The notes under the pieces are model-generated. The model did not search any database, was not told the origin of the DNA, and saw nothing but the letters and a program-made list of their open reading frames with translations. A stretch of 64,000 nucleotides of DNA, taken from the NCBI GenBank assembly GCA_027382625.1, contig JAJKFJ010021433.1, positions 18,816 through 82,815 of the forward strand, read 5' to 3'. This document shows, piece after piece, positions 25,538 to 34,883 of this stretch. The position numbers were made by a program, and so were the translations under genes. Source of the stretch: Tetmemena sp. SeJ-2015 (lineage: Eukaryota; Ciliophora; Spirotrichea; Sporadotrichida; Oxytrichidae). How positions within the stretch are numbered: position 1 is the stretch's first letter; the number at the start of each line of letters is the position of its first letter.

Positions 25538-28154
25538 ATGTCAATTCAAGATCAAACAAAGATCAAGGTCGCAATTAGAGTCAGACCTCTTCAAGACCAC
25601 GAAATAAATGCTGGCCATGAAACTAATCGATTCCAGATTGATGGAAACCAAAGCCTCATCAAGTAAGAATATGACCTACGATTAACCAATCGATGTCAAG
25701 GTCATAATTTTGGAGTATTCGAATTATTTCTTCGAATTCTAACTAATGGATTTTAGTGTGAGAGGCGAAGAAAGGAGCAAGGCTTACAGATTCGATCAAG
25801 TTTTTGACATGAATACAAAGCAATCAGACGTTTATAAAGGCCTCAACATTTAGAATATGGTTACAAAAGTAGTAGAGGTAGGTTATTCAATTCGAGAGTC
25901 ATCCATTATATTACGCCCTATAAATTAAAATCCTAAAATACTTCTAGGGCTATCATGCTACTATTTTCGCCTATGGATAGACAGGATCCGGAAAGACTTT
26001 CACAATGGAGGGCAATAAATATGTCAAAGCTTTGGAGTAAGCCGATGGAACTAGAATTACCAAGGCACCTCAACTAGGCAGCGGCTAAGACATAGAACAG
26101 CTAATTCCCTTTATTTTTTTAAATGATATATTTTTTGCTTGGAATAACATATCGTGCGGTATCGGATATGTTTAAGGAGATAAAACGTGTGAAGGAAAAG
26201 GAAGGCAAGCACATCAATGTCTTCTGCTCCTTCCTCTAAATTTACAATGAAAGAGTTTATGACCTATTAAATGAAAACAGTCTTCAAGCTGGTAAATAGA
26301 AAAACGAGAGAGGGCTCCCACAGCAAGGATTGAGAATAAGATGGACTAAAAAGGAGTAGTTCGTGGTTGAGAATCTATATGTAAACGAGTGCCAAAATGT
26401 GTAAGATGTTATTGCGCTATTCAACTAGGGAATTAAAATTTTTAAACTAAAAATTATGCCTCTTCGCGTTCACATACCATATTTACAATTACAGTTGAAA
26501 AGAAGGAAAATCTTCAAACTTAGATAATGTAGTGACTAGTAAGCTCTAGCTTGTGGATTTAGCTGGTTCTGAAAAGATTTCAGCAACTGGTACCACTGGA
26601 TAAACGCAAAAGGAATCAATTACCATCAATTAATCTCTATTCACTCTCAGGAAAGTTATTTCATTTTTGATACGAGAGTGTGATGAAACTCATCATGTTC
26701 CCTACAGAGATTCATTCTGACATAAATTCATTACTCTGCCTTTTAGATATCGATCCAAAGATAAGAATCATCAACTGAAGAAAGAATAATCTAAAATATT
26801 TTGCATAAAGTCAGGATGCTTTAGATCGAAATTAATAATGCAAACGATCACATAGCATTTTTAACTAATCTAACCAATGAAAAGCCTCGAGCATTCGGTC
26901 TTTAACTCATGAAGGTAGAGGATGACTTCATCGACCTTGGTGATGGTTAAAAGATTAGAGTATGTATTTAACTTTAAATGATAAACCTTGAAATAGTTAG
27001 AGCCATTTGATTTGGAAAAAATGATGGGGAATATAGCCGCAAAAAGCAATTCAGTATTTATGATAATGATAATAATTCATAAGCTATAAAGATGAACGAT
27101 AACAATACGAACTAGGATGAAATCAACTTCATGCTTCAAGATTTAGCTCCTCAGTAAAAGGGTTAAGACCCAGTAAAAGGTTAATAGATTCATGCAAAGG
27201 TACATCCAATGCCCTCTATGCCTCCTCAATAAACTCAAAGCCTTGAGTAAACACCAACAAATAAAGCTTCTCTCCATACCTAATCATCTTCTAAAATCCA
27301 ATCTATCAAGCTTGATTTATTATAAAAAAGTTTATGATTCACTTAGCATTCCAAGGCAATAAATTATCAATTCAAATAATACCAGATCGAATTCTAAGTC
27401 TCCTGTAATGACTTACAAGGAGCAAGTTGAAAACGACAATGAGAGACTATAGAGTTAAGAGCTTCTTCAAGCTAACTAGTACTTAAGAGATGAGATAGAA
27501 AAACTTTCTAAAGGAACTGAGACTCAATAGAATATTCTATGAAATCTCTCAAGAGAATCTGCATTTGAGAGAGAAGATAGAAGTTCTTGAAAGCATTATC
27601 AGTGCAAATAAACAAGAGTTTGAGAACTTGGTGAGTGCGAAGATTATAAATACCATGGAGAAATCTACTTATGACTATCATGGTGGAGCTAAGGGATCGC
27701 ATACTTCAATAGACAAGGTTTATCACGAACTTATTGAGCTCCGCGAACACAATAGAATATTAGAGAAAAGAGTCAAGACACTTGAGATTATTATGTCTAT
27801 AAGTATTTTAGAAGCAGAATATAGACATGACTAAAAATTTGGACTTTGTAGGAAATAATGAACCCTCTAGACCGGTTATGTAGCAATAAAGAAAGGTTAA
27901 GAAGCCAAATTACTTGAATGACGAATCAGAGTAAAGTGACTATGATTTTGGAGGAGTTAATAATTGGTATAGAATAAGGTCACTCTAATAACAGAATGCA
28001 ACCTATCGATACTATGGCTATATAAAATTAGTTACTGCGAATTGGAGGAGATATGGGCGCAGTAGTTCCCCCTATGCCAAGAGACTCCAAGAAATCTTAC
28101 TAGGATTTAGGTGCTTAGCCGACTTTAGCTCAACTTATGCGCAAGAAAAGATGA
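25538..28154 (+). CDS. kinesin motor protein, scrambled germline gene (main MDS cluster)
   Basis: ATG 25538 starts a kinesin motor head (KVAIRVRPL). Walker A GQTGSGKT lies at 25975-25998 with Gln encoded by TAG. Switch I is SSRSHTIFTITVE (about 26461), switch II DLAGSEK (about 26560), then HVPYRDS. GT/AG introns are at 25663-25756 and 25878-25947. After the neck (KVRML, 26800s) comes a Gln/Asn-rich linker and a coiled-coil tail ending at TGA 28152-28154. Three internal pieces of the head are absent from this copy and lie downstream at 28220-28563, joined by matching pointers. A 43-nt AT-rich insertion (26110-26152) sits between LIP and RAVSDMF with no GT/AG. Plus-end or minus-end class cannot be decided; the N-terminal motor argues against kinesin-14. 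Confidence 0.9.
26425..26461 (+). other. MDS gap 1 in kinesin: pointers CTAGGGAATTAAAA and ATGCCT
   Basis: The main copy reads pointer CTAGGGAATTAAAA (26425-26438), a 17-nt AT-rich IES, then pointer ATGCCT (26456-26461). The kinesin residues normally found just before SSRSH are missing here. The same two pointers bound the piece at 28220-28269, which encodes exactly those residues. Confidence 0.9.
26493..26522 (+). other. MDS gap 2 in kinesin: pointers AGTTGAAA and CTTCAAACTTA
   Basis: AGTTGAAA (26493-26500), an 11-nt IES and CTTCAAACTTA (26512-26522). Replacing the IES with the piece at 28283-28310 turns a frameshifted stretch into a continuous head sequence running VETVDPSNL into the frame of DLAGSEK. 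Confidence 0.9.
26706..26755 (+). other. MDS gap 3 in kinesin: pointers AGAGATTCA and ATATCGATC
   Basis: AGAGATTCA (26706-26714), a 32-nt IES containing an in-frame TGA, then ATATCGATC (26747-26755). The missing part is the last ~50 residues of the motor head; it is carried by the piece at 28393-28563 with the same two pointers. Confidence 0.9.
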
Positions 28155-28219
28155 GCCTATATTTATATTTCATTATGAATTTTGACTGTAGTTAACTAAT
28201 GTCATTTTATTTGTATTTT

Positions 28220-28269
28220 CTAGGGAATTAAAAACAAGGTTGTTGCTTCTCATAATCTGAATCATGCCT
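28220..28269 (+). other. scrambled kinesin MDS a
   Basis: A 50-bp piece from pointer CTAGGGAATTAAAA (28220-28233) to ATGCCT (28264-28269), encoding GIKNKVVASHNLNHA, the segment that precedes SSRSH in kinesins. It lies 66 bp after the main gene's stop codon and follows the same orientation. Confidence 0.9.
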
Positions 28270-28282
28270 ATATAATATCAAT

Positions 28283-28310
28283 AGTTGAAACAGTTGATCC
28301 TTCAAACTTA
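28283..28310 (+). other. scrambled kinesin MDS b
   Basis: A 28-bp piece from pointer AGTTGAAA (28283-28290) to CTTCAAACTTA (28300-28310), encoding VETVDPSNL. Only 9 bp are unique to it; the rest is pointer sequence. It is separated from MDS a by 13 bp. Confidence 0.88.
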
Positions 28311-28392
28311 AATTCTCTCTTTAATTTAAAGTTATAAATAGGTTGAGTGAACTGAGTTCTTAAGGAAGGGAGTGTTAAATTTAATGTTGATA

Positions 28393-28563
28393 AGAGATTC
28401 AAAGCTGACTAGTTTACTGAAGCAGTCTCTAGGAGGAAATTCTACTGTCTTATGATTGCTTGCATTTCTCCTTCAGATAAATACTATGAGGAGAGCGTTT
28501 CAACTTTGAACTATGCTCAAAGAGCAGCCAATATATCCAACTAGCCTACCAAAAATATCGATC
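28393..28563 (+). other. scrambled kinesin MDS c
   Basis: A 171-bp piece from pointer AGAGATTCA (28393-28401) to ATATCGATC (28555-28563). It encodes DSKLTSLLKQSLGGNSTVL and, one base out of frame, MIACISPSDKYYEES through NYAQRAANIS, the C-terminal part of the motor head. The one-base loss falls at GTCTTATG, where GTCCTTATG would keep the frame, so an assembly error at CC is likely. Confidence 0.9.
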
Positions 28564-28781
28564 ATTATAAATTTCATCAACGATCTAAAGGTATTATTTC
28601 ATTTTCTCTGAGTATGTTTTAGCATAAAATCAATAGAAAGATCGAACTTAAGAATGCAAACTAATGTCATTCATTATGTATTATATTTGTCAATTCAGTA
28701 TTCAGCAACGAAAGCACTTCACCCTATCCTACAAACTGTAAGATTATCTTAAGATCTAAACTTATAAGTGCATTAAGCTAT

Positions 28782-29240
28782 GAGTTCAAATAACACAATC
28801 GACCGATCTTAGCCCGATGTTCAGATCAAAGGAAAGACTCTCAACAAAAAGAAGTCCCTCGCTATCAAGATCCATTATTAAACTTTAACTTCATAAATGA
28901 CTTTCTTAATAACGGATCTGCTGCTGCTCCTCTTTATCATAAATTCCCTTAGCAAATTTAATGAGAGACTAGTTTAGACTGTGTCTAAAGTTACAGAGCT
29001 GCAATAAAATAGACTTATATGAACGGAGACTCGTGATAACGAGATTTTCACAATCTCTCACCATTTAATTATTTGCTTTTTGGAGGAGGTGGAACTTATG
29101 TGAGAGGGGCTGAATCAGTGCCAAGAGCTGGGATGACTAAAGTTCAATCAACTCCTCAAATGAAGATGAATCTGAATTAGCAATACGCGATGCACCATCA
29201 CGCAAACACTGATCTCTCAGATTAAGATCATATTGCGCAG
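28782..29240 (+). CDS. short ORF blocks, unknown
   Basis: Not recognised. One frame from the ATG near 28782 gives MSSNNTIDRSQPDVQIKGK. A second carries PLLNFNFINDFLNNGS and a third GGGGTYVRGAESVPRAGM followed by a Met/Gln/His-rich stretch. The pieces look coding but need at least two joins. They may be the 5' part of the coiled-coil gene downstream or a remnant linked to the duplicated segment starting at about 29250. Confidence 0.3.
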
Positions 29241-29249
29241 TTCAGAGTC

Positions 29250-30490
29250 ACATAAACTTCATAATTTTTAAGTAAAAAGTATTAAAACAGATTTTAAGTT
29301 TAGATGAGCAAGAACAGTGGTAAGGAAGTAGTGGAAATATGACTTAAAACCAGTGGATTCAGATGAAGAAGCACTAGTAATCGCAGCAAGACCTCAGGCA
29401 CTCTAATAACCGATTCATAATTGTAGTAAGATCATGAAAGTATTATTGTGAGTGAACATTATAAATACAAAGATAACATCAAAATCATCTCAGATAGCTT
29501 CTAATAAAATCACTCACTCATTACAATAAATAAATATTATAAAATGTCCTCTTTCATCAAATTAATAATTCATTCAATATTCATATTGTTTCATGTCAAG
29601 ATTTGGGTCTAAAAAGACCTCAGAATCCCCAGCTGCTACTCAGTCCCGAAACCATGGGTCAATAGGCCCAGTCAAAGCTAACTCGCAAGCTATTCAGCAA
29701 CAAGCAAGGCTTAACACTTCTACCAACGCTGGTGGTTCTGGCATGCACCAAATAAATATATACTTCCAATATTGGACAGCTAACATGTAATCTTATATTA
29801 AAAGTATGTCGTTATTAATGATATGGGAGGAGGGAGCGACTTCGCTCTGGGAAAAAGAAGGTAGTAGGTGGCAGAGCTCCTAGCGCAGGCGGATAAATGA
29901 GTCTGGCACAGTCATGGAAGGCTACCTCAAGTAGGAGAACGAGATTACTTAGAGACCAAGTCAAAGACCTAGAAACCAATTTGAATATCAACAAAGAGAT
30001 TATTAAAAATCTTCTCGAATCCTAGAATCAAACTAAACTTAATTCAAATTTTAAATTATGGATCTACAAAGGAATCAAGTCTACACAAGTGCTTAATTCA
30101 TCTGAGAACACTTTCTTCAATTAAGTTTAACAAATTCCTTAGATTGAATTAAGTTAGGCGATAAAGATGATTATTAATTTAAGAATCTCATTTCTAGATA
30201 AATTTCAGCTAGTATTAATGGAGTGAACTCATCTACAATGCTCAGCACAAAGTAACATTTCAACACAAGCTTCAAGTAAAGATTGTAGTTCCTCTTGAGA
30301 AACAGAGAGAAAATGATGTCAGGACACTCAGAATCCTCGCAGCTACATGAGCATGAAGTCAGACTATGATATCTCAGGAAGAATCTGCTAAGGAGTTCAA
30401 TATACAAGAGAGGAAATGGCTCATCAATACTGAAATCATTGAAAACCTAGAGGATGCAAAGGCGAGTGAAGCACAATGAAACAGCACCTG
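29250..30490 (+). repeat. decayed copy of the 5' part of the downstream gene
   Basis: Closely matches 30565-31800, starting around the shared stretch ending ATTTTAAGTTTAG. The first ~800 bp are near-identical apart from small indels (GTGG-TAAGG versus GTGGGCAAGG). Similarity then fades through repeated short losses. The ATG frame that is open in the second copy (MSKNSGQ) shifts to TGA here after 12 codons. It is either a partial paralog that has decayed or a poorly polished duplicate in the assembly. Confidence 0.75.
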
Positions 30491-30564
30491 CCAGTATGAA
30501 AATCCCTTATAATGAGTGTATTTTGTACCTAATTGCAATTCAACTCAAATGCTCAAATTTCATC

Positions 30565-31800
30565 TTTACTTCATAATCTTTCAGTAAAAAGCCATTAAAA
30601 CACATTTTAAGTTTAGATGAGCAAGAACAGTGGGCAAGGAAGTAGCGGAAATATGACTTAAAACCAGTGGATTCAGATGAAGAAGCACTAACAGTCCCAG
30701 CAAGACCTCAGGCACTCTAATAACCGATTCATAATTCAATTTGCAGTAAGATCATGAAAGTATTATTGTGAGTGAACATTATAAATACAAAGATAACATC
30801 AAAATCATCCAAGATAGCTTCTAATAAAATCACTCACTCATTACAATAATTAAATATTATAAAATGTCCTCTTTCATCAATCAATTATACAATGATTTAT
30901 CATGTTTCATGTCAAGATTTGGGTCTAAAAAGACCTCAGAATCCCCAGCTGCTACTCAGTCCCGAAACCATGGGTCAATAGGCCCAGTCAAAGCTAACTC
31001 GCAAGCCATTCAGCAACAAGCAAGGCTCAACACTTCTACCAACGCAGGTGCTTCTGGCATGCACCAAATAAATTATATGACTTCCAATATTGGCACAGCT
31101 AACATGTAAATCTTATATTAAATGTTTGTACGTTATTCAGACTGATATGGGAGGAGGGAGCGACTTCGCTCTGGGAAACAAGAAGGTAGTAGGTGGCAGA
31201 GCTCCTAGCGCAGGCGGATAAATGAGCTCTGGTACAGTCATGGAAGGCTACCTCAAGTAGGAGAACGAGCAACTTAGAGACCAGGTCAAAGACCTAGAAA
31301 CCAATTTGAATATCAACAAAGAGATTATTAAAAATCTTCTCGAATCCTAGAATCAAACTAAACTTTTATTCTAAATTTTGAAGAATGGATCTAGCCAAAG
31401 CGGCAATCAAACTCTACAGCAAGTGCTTCAAAGTCTCTAGAGAGAAAACACTCTCCTCTCTCAATAGGTTTAAAAAATTAGCCTATAGAGGAATGAAGCT
31501 CAGGATCGACTAAAGACTATTGCTTAGTTGTATTTAATATATTTTTGCTTCTCAGCCTTCGAGCATGATTACCAGCCACTCTACTATTGTAACTTAAGGC
31601 CCTAGAGAATCAAGTGTAAACAAAGCTTCTCTAAACTTAGAGAAAGAGAAAATGCAGAATCTCGAAAAGCAAGTTAGCTATATTTGCGTTTTATTTGTAT
31701 TAAGTTAGCGAGATGAAAGCTATGATTCTTCATAAGGAACAATAAGCCAGTTAGAAGGAGCAAGCTTATACTGAGATTTTGCAAATAGCCGCAAGATATG
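30565..31800 (+). repeat. intact copy of the tandem duplication
   Basis: The second, better preserved copy of the segment at 29250-30490. It contains the open frames MSKNSGQ (30618), MSRFGSKKTSES (30912) and the following coiled-coil exon, and is used in the gene model below. Confidence 0.75.
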
Positions 31801-33760
31801 CTAAGAACGACAAGGCTCTCTTGAATAAACTTAGAGAGCTGAAGGTCAAGTACTCTGATGGGAGCTCAGGTTTCCCCACATCTAATACTCTTCAAACTAA
31901 CCCTAATCTTTAATTATTTCAATTCATTCTTTATAATGCTTTGACTGGAGCTACTTGCCCTGATGAAATTTCGGTGATAATCAGTCCCAGACAGCTTTAA
32001 AATTATTTTGTCATCAAATAAACAATTTTAGCTTTGAGTGTGCTTTAAGAAAACCAGACTTTGAAGAAGGACTTAGATTTCATGACTGCAGAAGTGGAAC
32101 GCCTCAGAGCAAAACTTAATAATAGTTTTATAATTGATAAACTGGTGTTGGAGGAGTTCGACGACATGCCTGCTCTCACCCCAGAGATATTAGGCTTCAA
32201 GGATGGAAAGCCAGAGAGGGAAAGACTTAACTCACTCAAGCTCAATGAATCCATGGAGAACTAGTCTGACTCAAATAACTTAGAGTTCCAACATATCAAA
32301 GACCAAATTACCCAGAAGAATTTTAGCAACATATATAATCTTGCACATATAATATAATTCTTTGGCAGGATAATCTAGAAACGCATCTGCAGGCAACGAC
32401 ATTTAGGGCAAAAACAAATCTGTGTCTCTATCCATGATGGGCAGTGGCAACTCTTTGGTCCCTAAGCTAGACTTCAAGAGGCTGAAAAAGGTGCAAGAGT
32501 TTAAGGACTGGTACACCTACGCTTCAAAGCTGAAGACTCAGTAAAGTACCTGAGACAGCGTATAAAGCAGCTGGAGGAAGACAATTCCACTTTGACTTCC
32601 AAGTTCCGCAAAGAGCAGGCATCCAAGGAGAATCTATTCACTTTGAACGAGAAACTGCACAGAGCACTCAAACGAGCAAACGTAAAAATAGCAGAAGTGA
32701 AAGAGAAGTACAAGGAGAAGGTGAGTAAGAAGTGCTACTACTGCAACAACGACTTGGAGATAAGCATCTTCAATAACCTCAATAGCACTCTTGACTAAGT
32801 GCAACTCACAGAGATGAATCAGAGTTTCTTGATAGGCACCACTGGAACTGGTGCTATAATCAATGATGATAGCTTTGGAGATAAACTCAATAACGAGGGA
32901 GATGAGGAAGATGACAACCAGATTAACTTACTTGACAACTTGGAAGTTGGAGATGATAACTTTGGAAATGGAGGCAGTAGTGGAGGCCTTACCGAGAGCG
33001 ACAAGCAAAGGCGTTTCCAGTCTCAGCAAATGTAGAAGCAAGCTCAGATATAGTCTTAAAAGCGAGTGGTAGCTTCTGCAAATGTAGTCAGGGCTGACCC
33101 TCAAATGAGATATATTCAGTTTAGCTTTATTTGAGGTAGTAGCAATAAAGGTAGTCAGCCCAGAGAGGAGTGCAATTGAGTAGAAACAGTACAACCAACT
33201 ACAACTCAACTTAAAACCAGAGTGCTCCTCTCTTTAATAATTTTCACACTAATAGTACAGTGAACAACCCAATCAAAATTAATGTTATTAAATTAAAAAA
33301 CATTAAATATATCAAATTTATGGACAGTTAAAGGTCTCATTTTATAAATTAAAGTCGATTCAATAATTATAGTAACATTTCAACAAATCTATTCTCATTT
33401 GTGTGAAGCTCATTCCAATTTATAGGATTTTAATAAAAAAATTTATTATTTTTTGAAAAACAAGATGCTTTCTATAGAAACAGATTAATAATGAAGAAAA
33501 TAAATGTAGAATACATTTAGATCTAATTATTTATTTTAACTTAACTTTTATTTTAATTTGGTGCTTTCTGTAATGGGAATATAGTATCCTAACAATAGGT
33601 AATAAAGATCAAAAGAGAATAAATTCAAAAACAGTCCTAACAGAACAGTAATCAAACTACCCCACAGAATTTAATAAGCGGACAACCAAAACAACTTAGC
33701 TAGGTTAATAGGTCTCAGATCATGCAATAAATCAACATGCCGGCCAATTCTGAGCTTTGA
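30618..33760 (+). CDS. coiled-coil protein with C-terminal Gln/Asn-rich tail
   Basis: Blocks in order: a short Ser/Gln-rich head (ATG 30618, or ATG 30912 reading MSRFGSKKTSES), a Gly-rich patch (GGGSDFALGNKKVVGG, 31150), then helices such as LKQENEQLRDQVKDLETNL, LREREN/LEKEKMQNLEKQ and LDFMTAEVERLRAKL. Next come a Cys pair motif (KKCYYCNNDL, 32730), an acidic Asp/Gly-rich stretch, and a Gln/Ser tail ending NMPANSEL at TGA 33758-33760. A GTTAGC...TTAAG intron lies at about 31672-31703. The frame drops one base near 32520. It resembles centriolar or ciliary scaffold proteins in composition; no family recognised. Confidence 0.6.
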
Positions 33761-33922
33761 AACAGTCATACCTCATTTAGAAACCTCACTCAGTTCATTT
33801 GAAATCCTGCTAGGGATACATATTAGCTTTTTATTTTAATTTAGGAACATATCCCATTCTAATTTTCAATCATATATGCTCACATTAAATAATTGCAATT
33901 TATTAAATTAATATAAGCAATT

Positions 33923-34850
33923 TCAGTTCTGGCCTGACTGCTCAAGCTCTAAGACTTAGCTTATCAAGCTTTTAAGATCTTGCTTGTCCTCTTGTTAATT
34001 TAATTGTTGCTGCAAAGAACAGCAAGAACATCCTAACTTATGAGGATTGGCCTCTTCTTCAGAAACTTCCTCAGCTTCAGAATCGTACTCACTTCCGTAT
34101 TCACTGTCTTCTTCCTCGCAATCATTTTTATGTTTCTAAGCAGATCTTTCCTTACTTTGTCTTAACTTGATTGAGCTTTTCACCTCCACAGTAGGAGGCA
34201 TGATGTCAAGAGGGTGTCTTGAATCTTCTATTTCCTATAATAAACTCTAAGTCTAGTTTTCTCTAGAATTCTAATCTTAGTTAGATAGGTTAGATTCTGC
34301 ACCTTAGCCATGTGGGTCTGGCATGATCAATCCCATTTCTTAGAGGAACTCTTCTCTTTGCATACCAGCATGCCTTATTTAATCCTTGACTATGCGGAGT
34401 TCTTCCTCTGCCTCTTCATCACCTTCCAGTCTAGATTACCTGATTGGCTGGTCTAGCATGCGCTCTAGCATTTTCTCGTATCCCTTAATTTCAAACTGGC
34501 GATAAGCAGGCTTAGGTAGATTAACCCTCAACAGCCTCTGCTATTCGAGTAGCTTTAAATAAGCTTCTTCTTAGCCAGGTGGTATAAGAGAAGCTTGAGT
34601 ATTCTATTAATCTATAGGAGCTGAGGTTTCTTTAATCTAATCCTCTCCGTTTTAGCTCTCAATTAAATCCTTTGTTTAATTTTGGGTTGATGAGACATCT
34701 TATTTAAGATCAGTAGTGCTCAAGTGCTGATCTATGTATTCTTTTGCGTTTTTTTGGAGACCATTTCTCAGAGATGTCAAGTAGCTATCAATCTAAATTA
34801 AAAAATACATAAGATATTGCAAAGCGCTCTAATTTTAAATTCAAAACCAT
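33923..34850 (-). CDS. acidic protein of about 300 residues, unknown
   Basis: One of the cleanest genes here. ATG 34850 gives MVLNLKLERFAISY; a 16-nt GT...AG gap (GTATTTTTTAATTTAG) then joins to IDSYLTSLRNGLQKNAKEY. The middle has Pro-containing helices (LIPPGQEEAYLKLLEQQRLL), the C-terminal half is very acidic (CEEEDSEYGSEYDSEAEE), and the end is Cys/Gln-rich (LGCSCCSLQQQ) before TGA 33923-33925. The gap is unusually short for an intron and could be a minimal IES. No domain recognised. Confidence 0.7.
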
Positions 34851-34883
34851 AATTTAAAAAACTTAGTTAAAAAGCACTATAAA

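Noticed and set aside
28564..28780. Further kinesin MDSs downstream of piece c
   Set aside because: No shared pointer with the main copy and no kinesin-like residues in any frame.
28940..28955. AATTCCCTT as pointer for the 43-nt kinesin insertion
   Set aside because: The nine bases match the main copy at 26103, but the adjoining sequence encodes nothing missing from the kinesin head, so the match is probably chance.
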